Of a DNA stretch of 64,000 nucleotides, positions 24,948 through 34,392 are shown piece after piece. Under the pieces are notes generated by a model, which had not been told where the DNA came from, did no database searches, and worked only from the letters and a program-made list of their open reading frames with translations. Positions within the stretch are counted from its first letter, which is position 1, and each line of letters starts with the position of its first letter. Location of the stretch: positions 1 through 64,000 of the forward strand of contig NZ_CP107812.1 in NCBI RefSeq assembly GCF_036346105.1, in the 5' to 3' direction. Both the position numbers and the translations under genes were made by a program. The DNA is from Streptomyces sp. NBC_00539. GTDB lineage: Bacteria > Actinomycetota > Actinomycetes > Streptomycetales > Streptomycetaceae.

Positions 24948-25823
24948 TCAGTTGACCGTGAAGACGACGTCGGCGTTCTTGCCTCCGCCGCCGGCCCGGG
25001 CGCAGGAGTGGCCCGCGGGAACCTGGCAGTCGTAGGAGTTGCCGCCGGAGAAGGGGTTGTCCCAGCGGAAGACGACCTTGCCGCCGCCGGACATCTGGTA
25101 TTCGGCCGAGCCCTCCGTCCCGGTGGCGAAGCCGTCGGACTCGCTCTGCCAGCGGGCCACCGCGCCGTTGTTCATGACCGACGGGGGCAGGTTGTCACCG
25201 CTCCATATGCCGTGGTCCAGGCCCGCACCGGTCCGGGCAAGCAGGGCGCCGGATTGGTTCACCACCGTGACGCGGACACTGCGCACGGGGGTGACCGCGA
25301 GGGCTCCGGCCTGTGAGAGGGCCGAGAGCCGGGCGGTGGACTTGGCCGTCAGGGCGAAGTTGACGGTGGCGTTGTTCCCGCCACCGCCCGAGCGGCTGCA
25401 CTCGTAGCCCTCGGGGGCCTCGCAGCTGTAGGAGTTGCTGCCCGCATAGGGGTTGTTCCAGCGGATGGTCACGTCCTTGGCCGTACCGGCGATGTTGTAG
25501 GTGACGTGACCCTGGGTGCCGGTGGCGAACCCGCAGGACTCGCTGCTCCAGGAGGCGGAGACGGTCTTGGCGATGGCATCCGGGGGCAGGCCGTCCCGGG
25601 ACCAGCACCCGTGGTCCAGGCCGGAGCCGGTGCGCAGCAGCTGGCGGCCCGTGCTGTTGGCGAAGACGACGCTGGTGCTGCGCTCGGCGGACTGGACGGA
25701 GGCGCCGCCGGGGGCCGGGGCGGCCTGGGCGGCGGGGGCGAGTGCGGCGGCGCCGCCGGCCAGAGCGGCCAGGAGGGCGGCCGAGGCGGACCAGCGGGCA
25801 CGGGTCCTTTTGGACATGTGCAT
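24948..25823 (-). CDS. Secreted tandem ET79/aegerolysin-like protein
   Basis: 291 aa from the ATG at 25823 (GAAGGG 6 nt upstream), with signal peptide cleavage expected after AQAA. Two homologous domains of about 110 residues follow. Each has S(V/T)xVxxxNxxGxxLLRTG, GLDHGxWSxDxLPP, W(S/Q)SES(C/D)GFATGT(Q/E)G, RW(N/D)NP(Y/F)(A/S)GxNSY and a Cys pair. The pattern matches crystal protein ET79-like proteins related to the aegerolysin family, which bind membrane lipids and can form pores with partners. The tandem arrangement is unusual because the family is mostly single-domain. Confidence 0.72.
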   Translation of the reverse strand: MHMSKRTRARWSASAALLAALAGGAAALAPAAQAAPAPGGASVQSAERSTSVVFANSTGRQLLRTGSGLDHGCWSRDGLPPDAIAKTVSASWSSESCGFATGTQGHVTYNIAGTAKDVTIRWNNPYAGSNSYSCEAPEGYECSRSGGGGNNATVNFALTAKSTARLSALSQAGALAVTPVRSVRVTVVNQSGALLARTGAGLDHGIWSGDNLPPSVMNNGAVARWQSESDGFATGTEGSAEYQMSGGGKVVFRWDNPFSGGNSYDCQVPAGHSCARAGGGGKNADVVFTVN

Positions 25824-25897
25824 GACAAACCCTTCGTGTGCGGGGTACGAGGTATGTGAGGGGTGGAAAGGGGTGAGGGGGCCGGGCGGGCCGTCCG

Positions 25898-26149
25898 TCA
25901 GTCGACGTACCAGAGGAGGTAGCGGCTGGAACTGTCGTTGGGGTTGCACTCGTAGCGGCTGTACAGGCCCAGGCCGACGGTGAGCGAACCGGCCTGGTTG
26001 CACTGTGCGTAACTCGCGTACGAGCCGCCGTAGATCCGGTACTCCTCGGCGGCGCTCGCGGCGCCGGAGGAGACGGCCACGAGGGCGGCGGCGGCACAGA
26101 GGCCGGCGGCCAGTCTGCGGGGGGCGGTTCGGGGCATGGCGAAGCGCAC
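25898..26149 (-). CDS. Small secreted protein, 83 aa
   Basis: GTG start at 26149 (GGAAGG 8 nt upstream) with an in-frame ATG at 26137. The signal peptide ends SSGAASAA; the mature part is about 45 residues, Tyr/Ser-rich with two cysteines (AQCNQAGSL, SRYECNPND). One disulphide is likely. It lies between the regulator and the toxin-like genes and reads the same way as them. Confidence 0.7.
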   Translation of the reverse strand: MRFAMPRTAPRRLAAGLCAAAALVAVSSGAASAAEEYRIYGGSYASYAQCNQAGSLTVGLGLYSRYECNPNDSSSRYLLWYVD

Positions 26150-26316
26150 GGGGAAAACCTTCCGTTGATTGATCGGAGCCGTGCGCCGCGTACGGCGACG
26201 CACGAGAGACCGGACGCGTCCGTCGACGCGCCCTGCCGGCGACCGGGTCGGGCCCACAACCACCCAACCGACAGCGGATGGAGTCCGCTGCCCCCGCACC
26301 CGGTCTCCCAGGCGGC

Positions 26317-26514
26317 TCAGTCGAGCGGCTTGCGGGGGCACCAGGAGTCGCCCCAAGCCGTCGTCACGAGGCAGTGCTTGTTGTCGTGGCCGCCGCCCTG
26401 CGGGGGTGTGATGGTCGTCCCGTGCACATCGGCGGTGGCCGCGGCGGCGCCGCCCCACACGATCCCCGTGCTCAGTACGACCGCGAACAGTGTCCGCACC
26501 ACGATTGCGCGCAT
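26317..26514 (-). CDS. Small secreted protein, 65 aa
   Basis: ATG at 26514 with GAGGGGA upstream. Signal peptide (VVRTLFAVVLSTGIVWGGAA) followed by a short mature peptide with HGTTITPPQGGGHDNKHCLV and DSWCPRKPLD, so two cysteines. Divergent from the LuxR-type gene. Function unknown. Confidence 0.7.
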   Translation of the reverse strand: MRAIVVRTLFAVVLSTGIVWGGAAAATADVHGTTITPPQGGGHDNKHCLVTTAWGDSWCPRKPLD

Positions 26515-26676
26515 GGCGTCGATTCCCCTCGTCTCGGCGACAGTTCGGCCACGGCGGGCGGTGCTCCTGGTCGGGGAGCCGTCCCTGCCGTGGTCACCAC
26601 ACTGCCAGTGGATGGATGGCACATGCATCCCCGAGGAGGGATCATGATCCTGCCAGGCACGTTTAGGAGGCATGCG

Positions 26677-28077
26677 ATGGAGACGGACAGCGGACCCGGC
26701 ACGGCGGCCCAAGTACCCGGCCTCGACAGCGCGGCCGTCCTGCTCTACCGGTGGACGGTCATCCACGAACGCCTGACCCCGGCGACCCTCGCGCAGGCCG
26801 CGGCCGAGACCGGAGTGAACCCGCGGGCCTGCCTGGCGGCCCTGCGGACACTCACCGACTCCTGCCTCCTCACGGAACTGCCCGCCGACGACGGGGCGGG
26901 AGAGCCGGCCGGCTGGCAGCCCGTGAGCCCCCAGGCCGCCACCGCGCAGTTGCTGTCGGACCGCGACACGGCCCTGCGCGCGCAGGAAGAGGCGCTGCGG
27001 GAACAGCGCCGGCGCATCCAGCTGCAACGCGACGGGCTGGCCGCGCTGACGCCGGTCTACGTCCAGGCCCGCCAACACGTCTTCCCGCAGGGGACCATCG
27101 ACCACTTGCCGGACAAGCTGGCGGTCCGCTCGCTGCTGTCGGACGTGATCGACTCCTGCCACAGCGAGGTGCTGGTCTCCAAGCACGGCGGCTCGTTCCC
27201 GCCCGCGGCGTTGCGGGAGGCGTTGCCGCGCGACGTGGCACTGCTCGGGCGGGGCATCCGGATGCGGAGCCTGTACCAGCACGCGACGCGCTTCGACCAG
27301 GCAACACGGCTGCACGCGGAGGAACTCATCGGAGCGGGCGCCGAGATCCGGACGCTGCCGGAGGTACTGCCGCAGATGATCATCGTGGACGGGACGCTGG
27401 CCCTGCTGCCGGCCAGGTCGGGCGGGGCGCTGCTGATCCGGGAGCCGGACCTGCTGGCCTACCTGCTGGACGTCTTCGAGCGGGACTGGGAGAACGCCGC
27501 GCCGTTCGCGACGGGGCCGCAGGCCGCGCACGACGTGTCCAAGACGATGAAGCAGAGCATCCTCGTGCTGCTCGCCAAAGGGCTCAAGGACGAGTCCGTC
27601 GCGCGCCGCCTGGGCATCTCCCTGCGCACCTGCCGCCGTCACGTCTCCGAGCTGGTGGAAGGGCTCGGCGCGCACAGCCGCTTCCAGGCGGGGGTCATCG
27701 CCGAACGCCAGGGCCTGACCGCCCACCCGGACCGCCCCACCCCGCCCGCCCCGCCTGCGCCTGCCCCGTCCGCCACGGCCGTGCCCACGTCCGCCCCGCC
27801 GCCGGTGCCCCGGCCCGCGTCGGCCGGGCCCGGGGCCTGTGGGCCCGGGGCCGGTGGGCCCGCGGTCGGCACGGGGTGTCCCGGGTGTGGCGGGGCGGTG
27901 GCCGTGCCCGCCGCGGTCCCGGACCGGGCCGGTGGGCGTCCGCCCCGCTACTGCTCACCCCGCTGCCGCTCGCGCGCCTACCGGGCGCGGCTGAGGGAGC
28001 AGGGGACCGGACCGGGTGACGGCGCCGCCGCGCCGGACCGTACGGGCGTCACGAAACCCGCCGACCCCGTGACGTAA
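26677..28077 (+). CDS. LuxR-type regulator with TrmB-like N-terminus and zinc-ribbon tail
   Basis: 466 aa from the ATG at 26677 (AGGAGG 6 nt upstream). The N-terminal winged-helix part is TrmB-like (AVLLYRWTVIHERLTPATLA). A middle PLD-like sensor domain follows, then a LuxR-type helix-turn-helix (LVLLAKGLKDESVARRLGIS, RTCRRHVSELVEGL). A Pro/Ala linker leads to a C-terminal CPGCGG...PRYCSPRCRSRAYRAR motif that can bind zinc. It is divergent from four exported-protein genes and is the obvious candidate for their regulator. Confidence 0.8.
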   Translation: METDSGPGTAAQVPGLDSAAVLLYRWTVIHERLTPATLAQAAAETGVNPRACLAALRTLTDSCLLTELPADDGAGEPAGWQPVSPQAATAQLLSDRDTALRAQEEALREQRRRIQLQRDGLAALTPVYVQARQHVFPQGTIDHLPDKLAVRSLLSDVIDSCHSEVLVSKHGGSFPPAALREALPRDVALLGRGIRMRSLYQHATRFDQATRLHAEELIGAGAEIRTLPEVLPQMIIVDGTLALLPARSGGALLIREPDLLAYLLDVFERDWENAAPFATGPQAAHDVSKTMKQSILVLLAKGLKDESVARRLGISLRTCRRHVSELVEGLGAHSRFQAGVIAERQGLTAHPDRPTPPAPPAPAPSATAVPTSAPPPVPRPASAGPGACGPGAGGPAVGTGCPGCGGAVAVPAAVPDRAGGRPPRYCSPRCRSRAYRARLREQGTGPGDGAAAPDRTGVTKPADPVT

Positions 28078-28120
28078 CCCCTGGTGCCGTTGCGAATACT
28101 GCGACAGCCTTCCCCCGCAG

Positions 28121-28347
28121 ATCAGGGATCTGGTCATCGACGCGGTCGTCGAGCTGCTCTCCTCCCAGCACCCCTACCGCGACTACGGCCTGGACACCGA
28201 CAAGGTCTGCATCGAGCCGGCGCGCTCCACCTAGCCCCGCCGGGCGCACATCCTCAACTTCGATCACAACCGCGGCTGGCTGCGCTCCGTCTTCATCCGC
28301 GCAGCGCCGAACCTCACATCGTCATCGAGACCGTCTTCTGGCCGTAG
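28121..28347 (+). pseudogene. Gene fragment with internal stop
   Basis: The frame reads IRDLVIDAVVELLSSQHPYR then DYGLDTDKVCIEPARST, meets TAG at 28232, and resumes as RRAHILNFDHNRGWLRSVFI. The sequence looks like real protein, but start and end are missing and I cannot name the family. Confidence 0.4.
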
Positions 28348-28747
28348 CCCCGCGCCCGGGAAAAAGTCCGCGCGGCCACAGGCCGGACGCCGCCACCCGC
28401 AACGGTGCGTCACCGCTTCCGAGGCCGTTACTTCTTCGCTGGTGAATCGTTTTTCCCGGTGTTGCGACGAAATACAGGCCGCTCCCCCCGCCGTTCCGCG
28501 ACACCGGCCCGGGCGCCACGCGTCCCCCCACGGCCCTGAACCGCACCCCCTTCGCCCGCGACAGCCGGCCAAGCCGCGCCAGAGGCCCCCGCCAGCGCGG
28601 CCGGGAGCGGACCAGAATCACGTCCAGAACGTCGCGCGACCCCCACGGGCACCCTCCCACGGACGCCCCGCGCCGGTCGGGCCAGATGCCCGACGACCAA
28701 GCGGGCCTGTTCCGGGCCGACTGTGTGCCCGACCGGCCGCCCGCCCG
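28348..28747. other. Gene-poor stretch
   Basis: No supported gene. The region probably holds the lost 5' part of the ATP-binding protein fragment that follows. Confidence 0.3.
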
Positions 28748-28927
28748 GACAGCATCGAGGTGGCCGTCCACGACCCCAGCCCGCAGCCACCGCGCATGCG
28801 CACCCCCGACCTGAACGGCGGCACCGGAGGCTTCGGCTGGCCCATGGTCAAACGCCTCGCGCGCATCACCCGTGTCACCGACGCCCCCGGCGGCGGCAAA
28901 ATCGTACGCGCCTTCCTGCCCCGGTAA
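28748..28927 (+). pseudogene. C-terminal fragment of an anti-sigma-type ATPase (HATPase)
   Basis: The segment DSIEVAVHDPSPQPPRMRTP then GGTGGFGWPMVKRLARITRV and GGGKIVRAFLPR is the G1/G2-box end of streptomycete RsbW-like ATP-binding proteins. The N-terminal half with the Asn box is absent or out of frame. Confidence 0.65.
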
Positions 28928-29281
28928 AACACACCGCAGCACGTCGCCCACCCGGCGGCGTTGCCGAGATGAGCATTCCTGGACGTCCATGTGGATGCAT
29001 ACGGCGGTGCCCTGTTCGGGGGTGGTACGAATTTCGACCAGATCGCAGACGCCGCGTCGCTGCCGCCAGCGGCGGCTTGCCCAGGGTCGCCTAGTGTCTC
29101 TTCGATGGGTTGATCAGTTGATCGGATGTGCCTGTCCCACCTGGGAGATGATCCTCGCCGCCGTCCTGGCAGCGGCGGATGCGGTGTGGAGCAGCTGAAC
29201 GTCGAGCTGGTTGGCCCCCTGACGAAGCCCGGATCGTTCTCGAAGCCGCCCGAGCGGCCAACCGGGCTCTGATCAGAGCTC
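28928..29281. other. Gene-poor stretch
   Basis: I see no gene or strong structure in these 354 bases. Confidence 0.3.
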
Positions 29282-29976
29282 TCAGTCAGTGCGGCTGAGA
29301 CGCGCTGCCGGCATCGCTTCTTGCATACGACCCGTCCGAAGAAGAAGGCCACGAACGCCGACGGTCAGCGCCCAGAGCAGAAGTGGAAGAACGGCGGCTC
29401 GTTCCATACCTCCCATGCCGAGACCGAGGTAGTGGTCGGAGAGAAACAGCCCGAAGGCCGTGATCGCCATGGCTCCGAGCACGATGGTGCCCCACCGCAG
29501 GGGAATCGGTACGTGTTCTGCCATGCCGAACCCCGTCACGATGAGACCTATGTTGCCCACCGCCATGATGAAGAGGGCACCCAAGACATGCTGGTTCTCG
29601 TTGATGTCCGCAGGGGCCAGCCCGGCCAAAACGAATCCCACACCGGCACCGGCCAGCAGCAGTCGGGCCACAGGAGCTACCCGTCCCCTGCGCAAAAGGG
29701 CGCCGCCGGTCAGGGCGACACCGACAGCCAACAGCATCCCCAGAGCAACGAACGAAACATTCATCAGACCGTGGTCGGGGGAACAGATGTACCTCGGCGC
29801 AGGATCTGGTTGCACAGCGCAGTGACGTTGCCCAAGTCGCTGATGTTGTTCCGCGCCCAGCTGTACGGCCTGGCCCAAGCCGACTCGGTGATCCGATGGA
29901 TGATGAAGAACTGCACCACGCCCACGATCCATGCCGAGTACCCGATCCGGACTCGCACCCGTCCACCTTCCGCCAC
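29282..29976 (-). pseudogene. DUF998 membrane protein, frameshifted
   Basis: The first part (29976 to about 29800) reads WIVGVVQFFIIHRITESAWA, then YSWARNNISDLGNVTALCNQ. The remainder, in another frame, reads RYICSPDHGLMNVSFVALGM and continues through five hydrophobic helices to the stop. Together they make a normal DUF998 protein of about 230 aa with six helices. A single shift near 29800 breaks it, by mutation or sequencing error. Confidence 0.7.
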
Positions 29977-30524
29977 CCGAATATCGTGCGGTCAGCCGAT
30001 CACGCGACGCTGGACTCAGGCACTCCGACAAGCCCCCGGAACAGGGTGGGGCAGACCCTACTGCGACCGGAGCCAGGGGTTCACACAACGAGCCGCATCA
30101 AGTAGCGCCACAGGTGATGCACAAACTGACGTACCGGGGTGGGACCCGGTCGGGCCTGCTTGGCGCGCCTTGCGTACTCCCCCACCGCTGGTCCTGCTCT
30201 GCCGCGGGCTTACCGCCCCAACGGCCGCGCCTGGTGAGTGCGCCGAGCCGGGCCGCAGGGGCCGATGCAGGGCCGCATGGTCACAAGATCGGCGGTAGTG
30301 CATGAGAAAGTTCCGGCCAACTAACTTGGCCGCCGACCGTGTGACAGCGCCTTTCCAACGCCCGGCAGCCGGGCACGGCCGGAGGGACCACCGGTGTGGA
30401 ACTTGGCTGATTTCAGCGCGGATATCGAACACATTCGCGGGCAAGGCGTGCGGCGTCTGGAAGCGTGTGGGGCTCCGGCGGCCGTTGGTGCCGCTGTCGA
30501 TTAACTTCCTGTGGGGGGAAGCTG
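29977..30524. other. Upstream region of the Rhs gene, no gene seen
   Basis: No credible open frame in 548 bases. The promoter of the rhs gene should lie towards its 3' end, where the sequence is noticeably richer in A/T (around 30300-30345). Confidence 0.35.
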
Positions 30525-33500
30525 ATGGTTCCGCGTCTTTCCGGCACGTCTCCTCGACGTGCCCGTTTCCGAGCACACCACCCGCTGACAGCCGGCCTGG
30601 TCGTACTGGCCCTGGGCTCCTCAGCCCTGCCGGCCTTCGCGCTCCCTGCCGCCGGTCCGCTCCCTGGGCCCTCCGTGTGGGGTAAGAAGGCGGAGTCACT
30701 TGAGGTCCCTCCCGTACGGGTGGGAGAGAACAAGCCGGTCGCCAACAAGCCGGAAGCACAACCGTCCAAGGACCGCGCGGACTGGCGCGAGATGCAGCGG
30801 CGGCGCTCGCGCACCACCGACACAGCCAGCCGCCTCGGCGATGCGGCGTCGGCGAGGGATGCCACGGGCACGGCGACACCTCTCGTCTTCGTGCCAGAAG
30901 GACAAGGGGCGGTGCCTTGGCACCAGGTCTCCGACTTCCGGATCACGGACGCTCTGGTAGCCCGGATCGACTACTCGACCGGCAACCTCATGCTGGCCGC
31001 CACTGACTTCGAGATGGCGGGCGTCGGCCAGAAGCTCAGGCTCGCACGGACCTACAACTCCTTCGACGCGCCATGGGGGAAAGTCTCACAGCGCTGGTGG
31101 CAGGAGTACGAGCGCTACGCGCACGTGTTCACCAACGAGGTGGTCGTCTATGACACGACCGGGGACGCGGTGCGGTTCACGAAGAACAACGACGGCTCGT
31201 TCACGACTCCCTCGGGCTATTCAAAAGACCTGAAGAAGAACACGGACGGGACCTACACGCTGACCAACCGCAAGAGCGGGGTCAAGGACACCTACGACGC
31301 GAACGGCACCCTCACCCAGGTCACCGATCGCAACAACGGCTCCATCACTGTCACGCAGCACGACGAAGGCGGTGAGCAGAAGGGCTTCAAGCTCACCGAA
31401 ACCCGCTCCGGCCGGTGGATCGACCTGCTCAAGACGGATGCCTCACAGTGGCAGGCCAAGGACCACACGGGCCGTACCGCCGTCTTCGACCTCAACGCGG
31501 CCGGGGACCTCGCGAAAACCACGGACACCGAGGGCAAGTCCACGGCCTTCGGTTACGACTCATCCAACCGCCTGGTGAAGATCACCACCCCTGAGGGGCG
31601 GGTCACGGTCTTCACCTACGACGACCAGAACCGTGTCACCTCCATGCTGCGCGCCACGGAGACCAACGCCTCCGGCCACACGGGCCCCACCTACACCTAC
31701 GCCTACAGCGCGGCCAGCCCCTCGGACGCCGGTGCCACCACCGTCACCGACCCCGAGCGGCACTCCACGGCCTACGAGCACAACGCCAGAGGCGATGTCA
31801 CCAAGACCACCGACGCCCTCAAGCACGAACGGTCCAAGTCGTTCGACGCGAACCACAACGTGGACACCGCCAGTGACGCGATGGGCGTCGGAGGCACGGG
31901 CGCCAACGTCACCGACTACGGCTGGGACACCCGCAACAACCTGACGTCGGCCAAACTACCGACCGGCGCGACGTCTTCGGCGGGCTACCAGACGATCGCG
32001 GGCACCGACGTTCCCAGGACGTCGACCAGCGCGGATAACGAGAAGACCGACTACACGTACGACACGGCGGGCAACACCAAGTCCGTCGCCGTCACGGGCA
32101 CCGGCGGAGGCAATCAGAGCTTCGACTACAACCCCGCCTCTGCGGCCTGTGGCGGGTTCGAAGGCCAGCGCTGCAAAGTCACGACGAAGACGAGCGACAC
32201 CGCATCGGTGTCGACATCCTTCCACTACGACGCGAAGGGCAACCTCGACCGCGTCACCCCGCCCGCGCCGCTGGGTGTCACCACCTACCGCTACGACGAG
32301 CTCGGCCGGCCCGTGTCAGCGCAGGACGGCCGCGGCGTCACCACCACGTACACCTACGACCACCGCGACCGCATCAAGAAGGTCGACAGCTCCAATTACT
32401 CCACCGTCACATACGAGTACGACGGAGACGGCAACCTCAAACAGCGTTCCGACGGCACCGGGGTCACCAAGTACGACTTCGACCCCCTCTCCCGCGAGAC
32501 CGTCCGCACCCTGCAGAACGGCTCGCAGACCAAGCTCGCCTACACCCCCGCCGGCAACGTCGACTACTACCAGGACCCCTCGGGGATCACCGACTACACC
32601 TGGAACGAGGTCAACAAGCTCAAGGATCTGAAGGACCCGACCGGCAAGGTCACTACGTACGAGTACAACGAGAACGACTTCCGCAAGAAGACTCTTTACC
32701 CCGGCGGAACGGTACAAGAGGTCACCCCGGACAAATCCAGCCGTCCCGAGAAGATCAAGGCCACTTCCTCCAAGGGAACACTCGTCGATCTGTCGTACAC
32801 GTACCTCAACGGGACGAAGGACGGCGGGAAGATCCGCACGAGCACCGATGCCGTCACCGGCATGAAGACGACCTACACCTACGACGCGGCCGGCCGCTTC
32901 TCCTACGCCAAGGAGGAGAAGGGCACGGCCTTGAACTCCTCCTGGCAGTACTGCTACGACCTCGCCGGCAACCTCACCTCGCAGGGCGTGGACCCCGGCT
33001 GCCCGCGCGGCACGACGTACACCATCAACGACGCCCAGCAGATCACCGCCAAGAACGGTTCCTCCGCCAACTGGTCCTACGACAAGATCGGCAACGAAAC
33101 AGCGGGCGCCTCCACACCGGAAGGCACCCGCACCGCCGAAAAGTGGACCGACCACTCCCAGCTCACCTCCCTCACGGTCGGCGGCAAGGTCTACGACGGC
33201 CAGTACGGCTCCACCGACCAGAGCGAACGCATAAAGCTCGGTGACACCTTCTTCCACAACGGACCGCTCGGCCTGTCGGCCAAGACCACAGCCGGCGTGG
33301 ACATGGGATTCAACCGGGAGCCCGGGGGCACCTTGAACTCCATGACGACCGGGGGCAAGTCCTACTACTACCTGACCGACGCACTCGGCTCCGTCATCGC
33401 GCTCACCGACGAGACCGGCACCAAGGTCAACACCTACTCCTTCAGTCCCCGCGGCGTCCAGCGCGCGGCTACCTCCGAGAAGGTGTCCCAGCCCTACCGG

Positions 33501-33932
33501 TTCGCCGGCGGTTACCAGGACCCCACCGGCCTCTACCACTTCAAGGCCCGCTACTACGACCCCAACATCGGCCGCTTCACCCAGCCCGACCCTTCCGGCC
33601 AGGAGAAGAACCCCTACCTCTACTCGGAAGGTGACCCGGTCAACCGCATCGACCCCAACGGCCTCTACAGCCTGACGGACGCCGTGGACGACGCCAAGGA
33701 AGTCTCCGACGCAGTGTCCAGTGGACTGGAAGGCGACACAGACGCCCTCTGGGGCCAGGTCGCAGGCCTCGCCACCGGCATCGTCATCGAATCCGCGTGC
33801 CAGTTCGTCGCCGGTTTCGCGGGAGCACCAACGGCCGGCGCCGGAGCCGTCGCCGTCGAAGCGGGCTGCGCCTACGGAAGCGCAGCAGCCGGGGACTGGG
33901 TAGCCAATTCCGTGGAAAGCAGTCTCAAGTAG
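30525..33932 (+). CDS. Secreted Rhs/YD-repeat protein with variable tip
   Basis: 1135 aa from the ATG at 30525 (GGGGGAA upstream). Signal peptide (TAGLVVLALGSSALPAFA), an N-terminal DUF6531-like region (GNLMLAATDFEMAGVGQKLR), many YD repeats (YDSSNRLVKIT, YDELGRPVSA, YDHRDRIKKV) and the Rhs core PYRFAGGYQDPTGLYHFKAR followed by YYDPNIGRFTQPDPS and NRIDPNGL. Such proteins form a shell enclosing a C-terminal toxin. Here the 86-residue tip is Gly/Ala-rich and hydrophobic (VAGLATGIVIESACQFVAGF) with no nuclease-like motif, so a membrane-acting tip or a decayed one is possible. Confidence 0.85.
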   Translation: MVPRLSGTSPRRARFRAHHPLTAGLVVLALGSSALPAFALPAAGPLPGPSVWGKKAESLEVPPVRVGENKPVANKPEAQPSKDRADWREMQRRRSRTTDTASRLGDAASARDATGTATPLVFVPEGQGAVPWHQVSDFRITDALVARIDYSTGNLMLAATDFEMAGVGQKLRLARTYNSFDAPWGKVSQRWWQEYERYAHVFTNEVVVYDTTGDAVRFTKNNDGSFTTPSGYSKDLKKNTDGTYTLTNRKSGVKDTYDANGTLTQVTDRNNGSITVTQHDEGGEQKGFKLTETRSGRWIDLLKTDASQWQAKDHTGRTAVFDLNAAGDLAKTTDTEGKSTAFGYDSSNRLVKITTPEGRVTVFTYDDQNRVTSMLRATETNASGHTGPTYTYAYSAASPSDAGATTVTDPERHSTAYEHNARGDVTKTTDALKHERSKSFDANHNVDTASDAMGVGGTGANVTDYGWDTRNNLTSAKLPTGATSSAGYQTIAGTDVPRTSTSADNEKTDYTYDTAGNTKSVAVTGTGGGNQSFDYNPASAACGGFEGQRCKVTTKTSDTASVSTSFHYDAKGNLDRVTPPAPLGVTTYRYDELGRPVSAQDGRGVTTTYTYDHRDRIKKVDSSNYSTVTYEYDGDGNLKQRSDGTGVTKYDFDPLSRETVRTLQNGSQTKLAYTPAGNVDYYQDPSGITDYTWNEVNKLKDLKDPTGKVTTYEYNENDFRKKTLYPGGTVQEVTPDKSSRPEKIKATSSKGTLVDLSYTYLNGTKDGGKIRTSTDAVTGMKTTYTYDAAGRFSYAKEEKGTALNSSWQYCYDLAGNLTSQGVDPGCPRGTTYTINDAQQITAKNGSSANWSYDKIGNETAGASTPEGTRTAEKWTDHSQLTSLTVGGKVYDGQYGSTDQSERIKLGDTFFHNGPLGLSAKTTAGVDMGFNREPGGTLNSMTTGGKSYYYLTDALGSVIALTDETGTKVNTYSFSPRGVQRAATSEKVSQPYRFAGGYQDPTGLYHFKARYYDPNIGRFTQPDPSGQEKNPYLYSEGDPVNRIDPNGLYSLTDAVDDAKEVSDAVSSGLEGDTDALWGQVAGLATGIVIESACQFVAGFAGAPTAGAGAVAVEAGCAYGSAAAGDWVANSVESSLK

Positions 33933-33945
33933 CACCGTGGAAGGA

Positions 33946-33974
33946 GGGGCGGCCGGCCCAGTGCCGGCCGCCCC
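33946..33974 (+). terminator. Terminator hairpin after rhs
   Basis: 12-bp perfect arms (GGGGCGGCCGGC type, 33946-33957 and 33963-33974) with a 5-nt loop, 14 bp after the rhs stop. It separates rhs from the small membrane-protein genes, which therefore may have their own promoter or depend on read-through. Confidence 0.7.
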
Positions 33975-34013
33975 GGTCCACAGGCATGACGTCAGTACGG
34001 AGGGATGAAGGAC

Positions 34014-34229
34014 ATGCAACGCATCATCGGCGGATACGGGTCACAGTCCGCCATCCGTAGAAACGCCTGGATCGTTGTCGCCGGCTCGGTCGTCCTCTAC
34101 GCGCTGGCGGCCCTTCTCGCGACGAAGGGAGGCTGGCAAGCAGCCTTCCCGGTTCTTCTGGTCGCCGTGGTGGTCGATGCCGTATGCCTCGTGGTCTGGC
34201 TAGCGTTCCGCTCCCGACGAGCCTCATGA
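34014..34229 (+). CDS. Small two-helix membrane protein (candidate immunity)
   Basis: 71 aa from the ATG at 34014, which GGAGGG (33999-34004) serves at 9-nt spacing; the in-frame ATG at 34005 is too close. Two helices: AWIVVAGSVVLYALAALLAT and AAFPVLLVAVVVDAVCLVVW. It follows the rhs gene directly, the place where immunity genes for Rhs tips are found. A membrane immunity protein would suit a membrane-active tip. Confidence 0.6.
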   Translation: MQRIIGGYGSQSAIRRNAWIVVAGSVVLYALAALLATKGGWQAAFPVLLVAVVVDAVCLVVWLAFRSRRAS

Positions 34230-34275
34230 CCGCATCTGCCCCGATGTGCCAAAACCGACGAAAGGACCGGACAGC

Positions 34276-34392
34276 ATGTATTTGGCCGCACACCGTTGGA
34301 CTCCCGGTGGCACGCTCGGCATCATCCTCTTCATCGCGGCGATCGCCTGCGTCGTCATCCCCATCGTCATCAACCGGAGGAAGCGACGATAG
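34276..34392 (+). CDS. Tiny membrane protein, 38 aa
   Basis: Too short for routine calling. The ATG at 34276 follows AAAGGA by 9 nt; it reads MYLAAHRWTPGGTLGIILFI, then AAIACVVIPIVINRRKRR and TAG. One helix with a positively charged C-terminus. It lies 46 bp after the previous small membrane gene and is probably co-transcribed. Confidence 0.5.
   Translation: MYLAAHRWTPGGTLGIILFIAAIACVVIPIVINRRKRR

Noticed and set aside
24001-26514. Classical AB toxin with lectin B chain
   Set aside because: No ricin-B-type QxW repeats occur in any of the four exported proteins; the neighbour is aegerolysin/ET79-like instead.
30465-34019. Long open frames antisense to the rhs gene
   Set aside because: These are GC-frame shadows: low-complexity Gly/Val-rich sequence with no ribosome site, opposite a clearly conserved Rhs protein.
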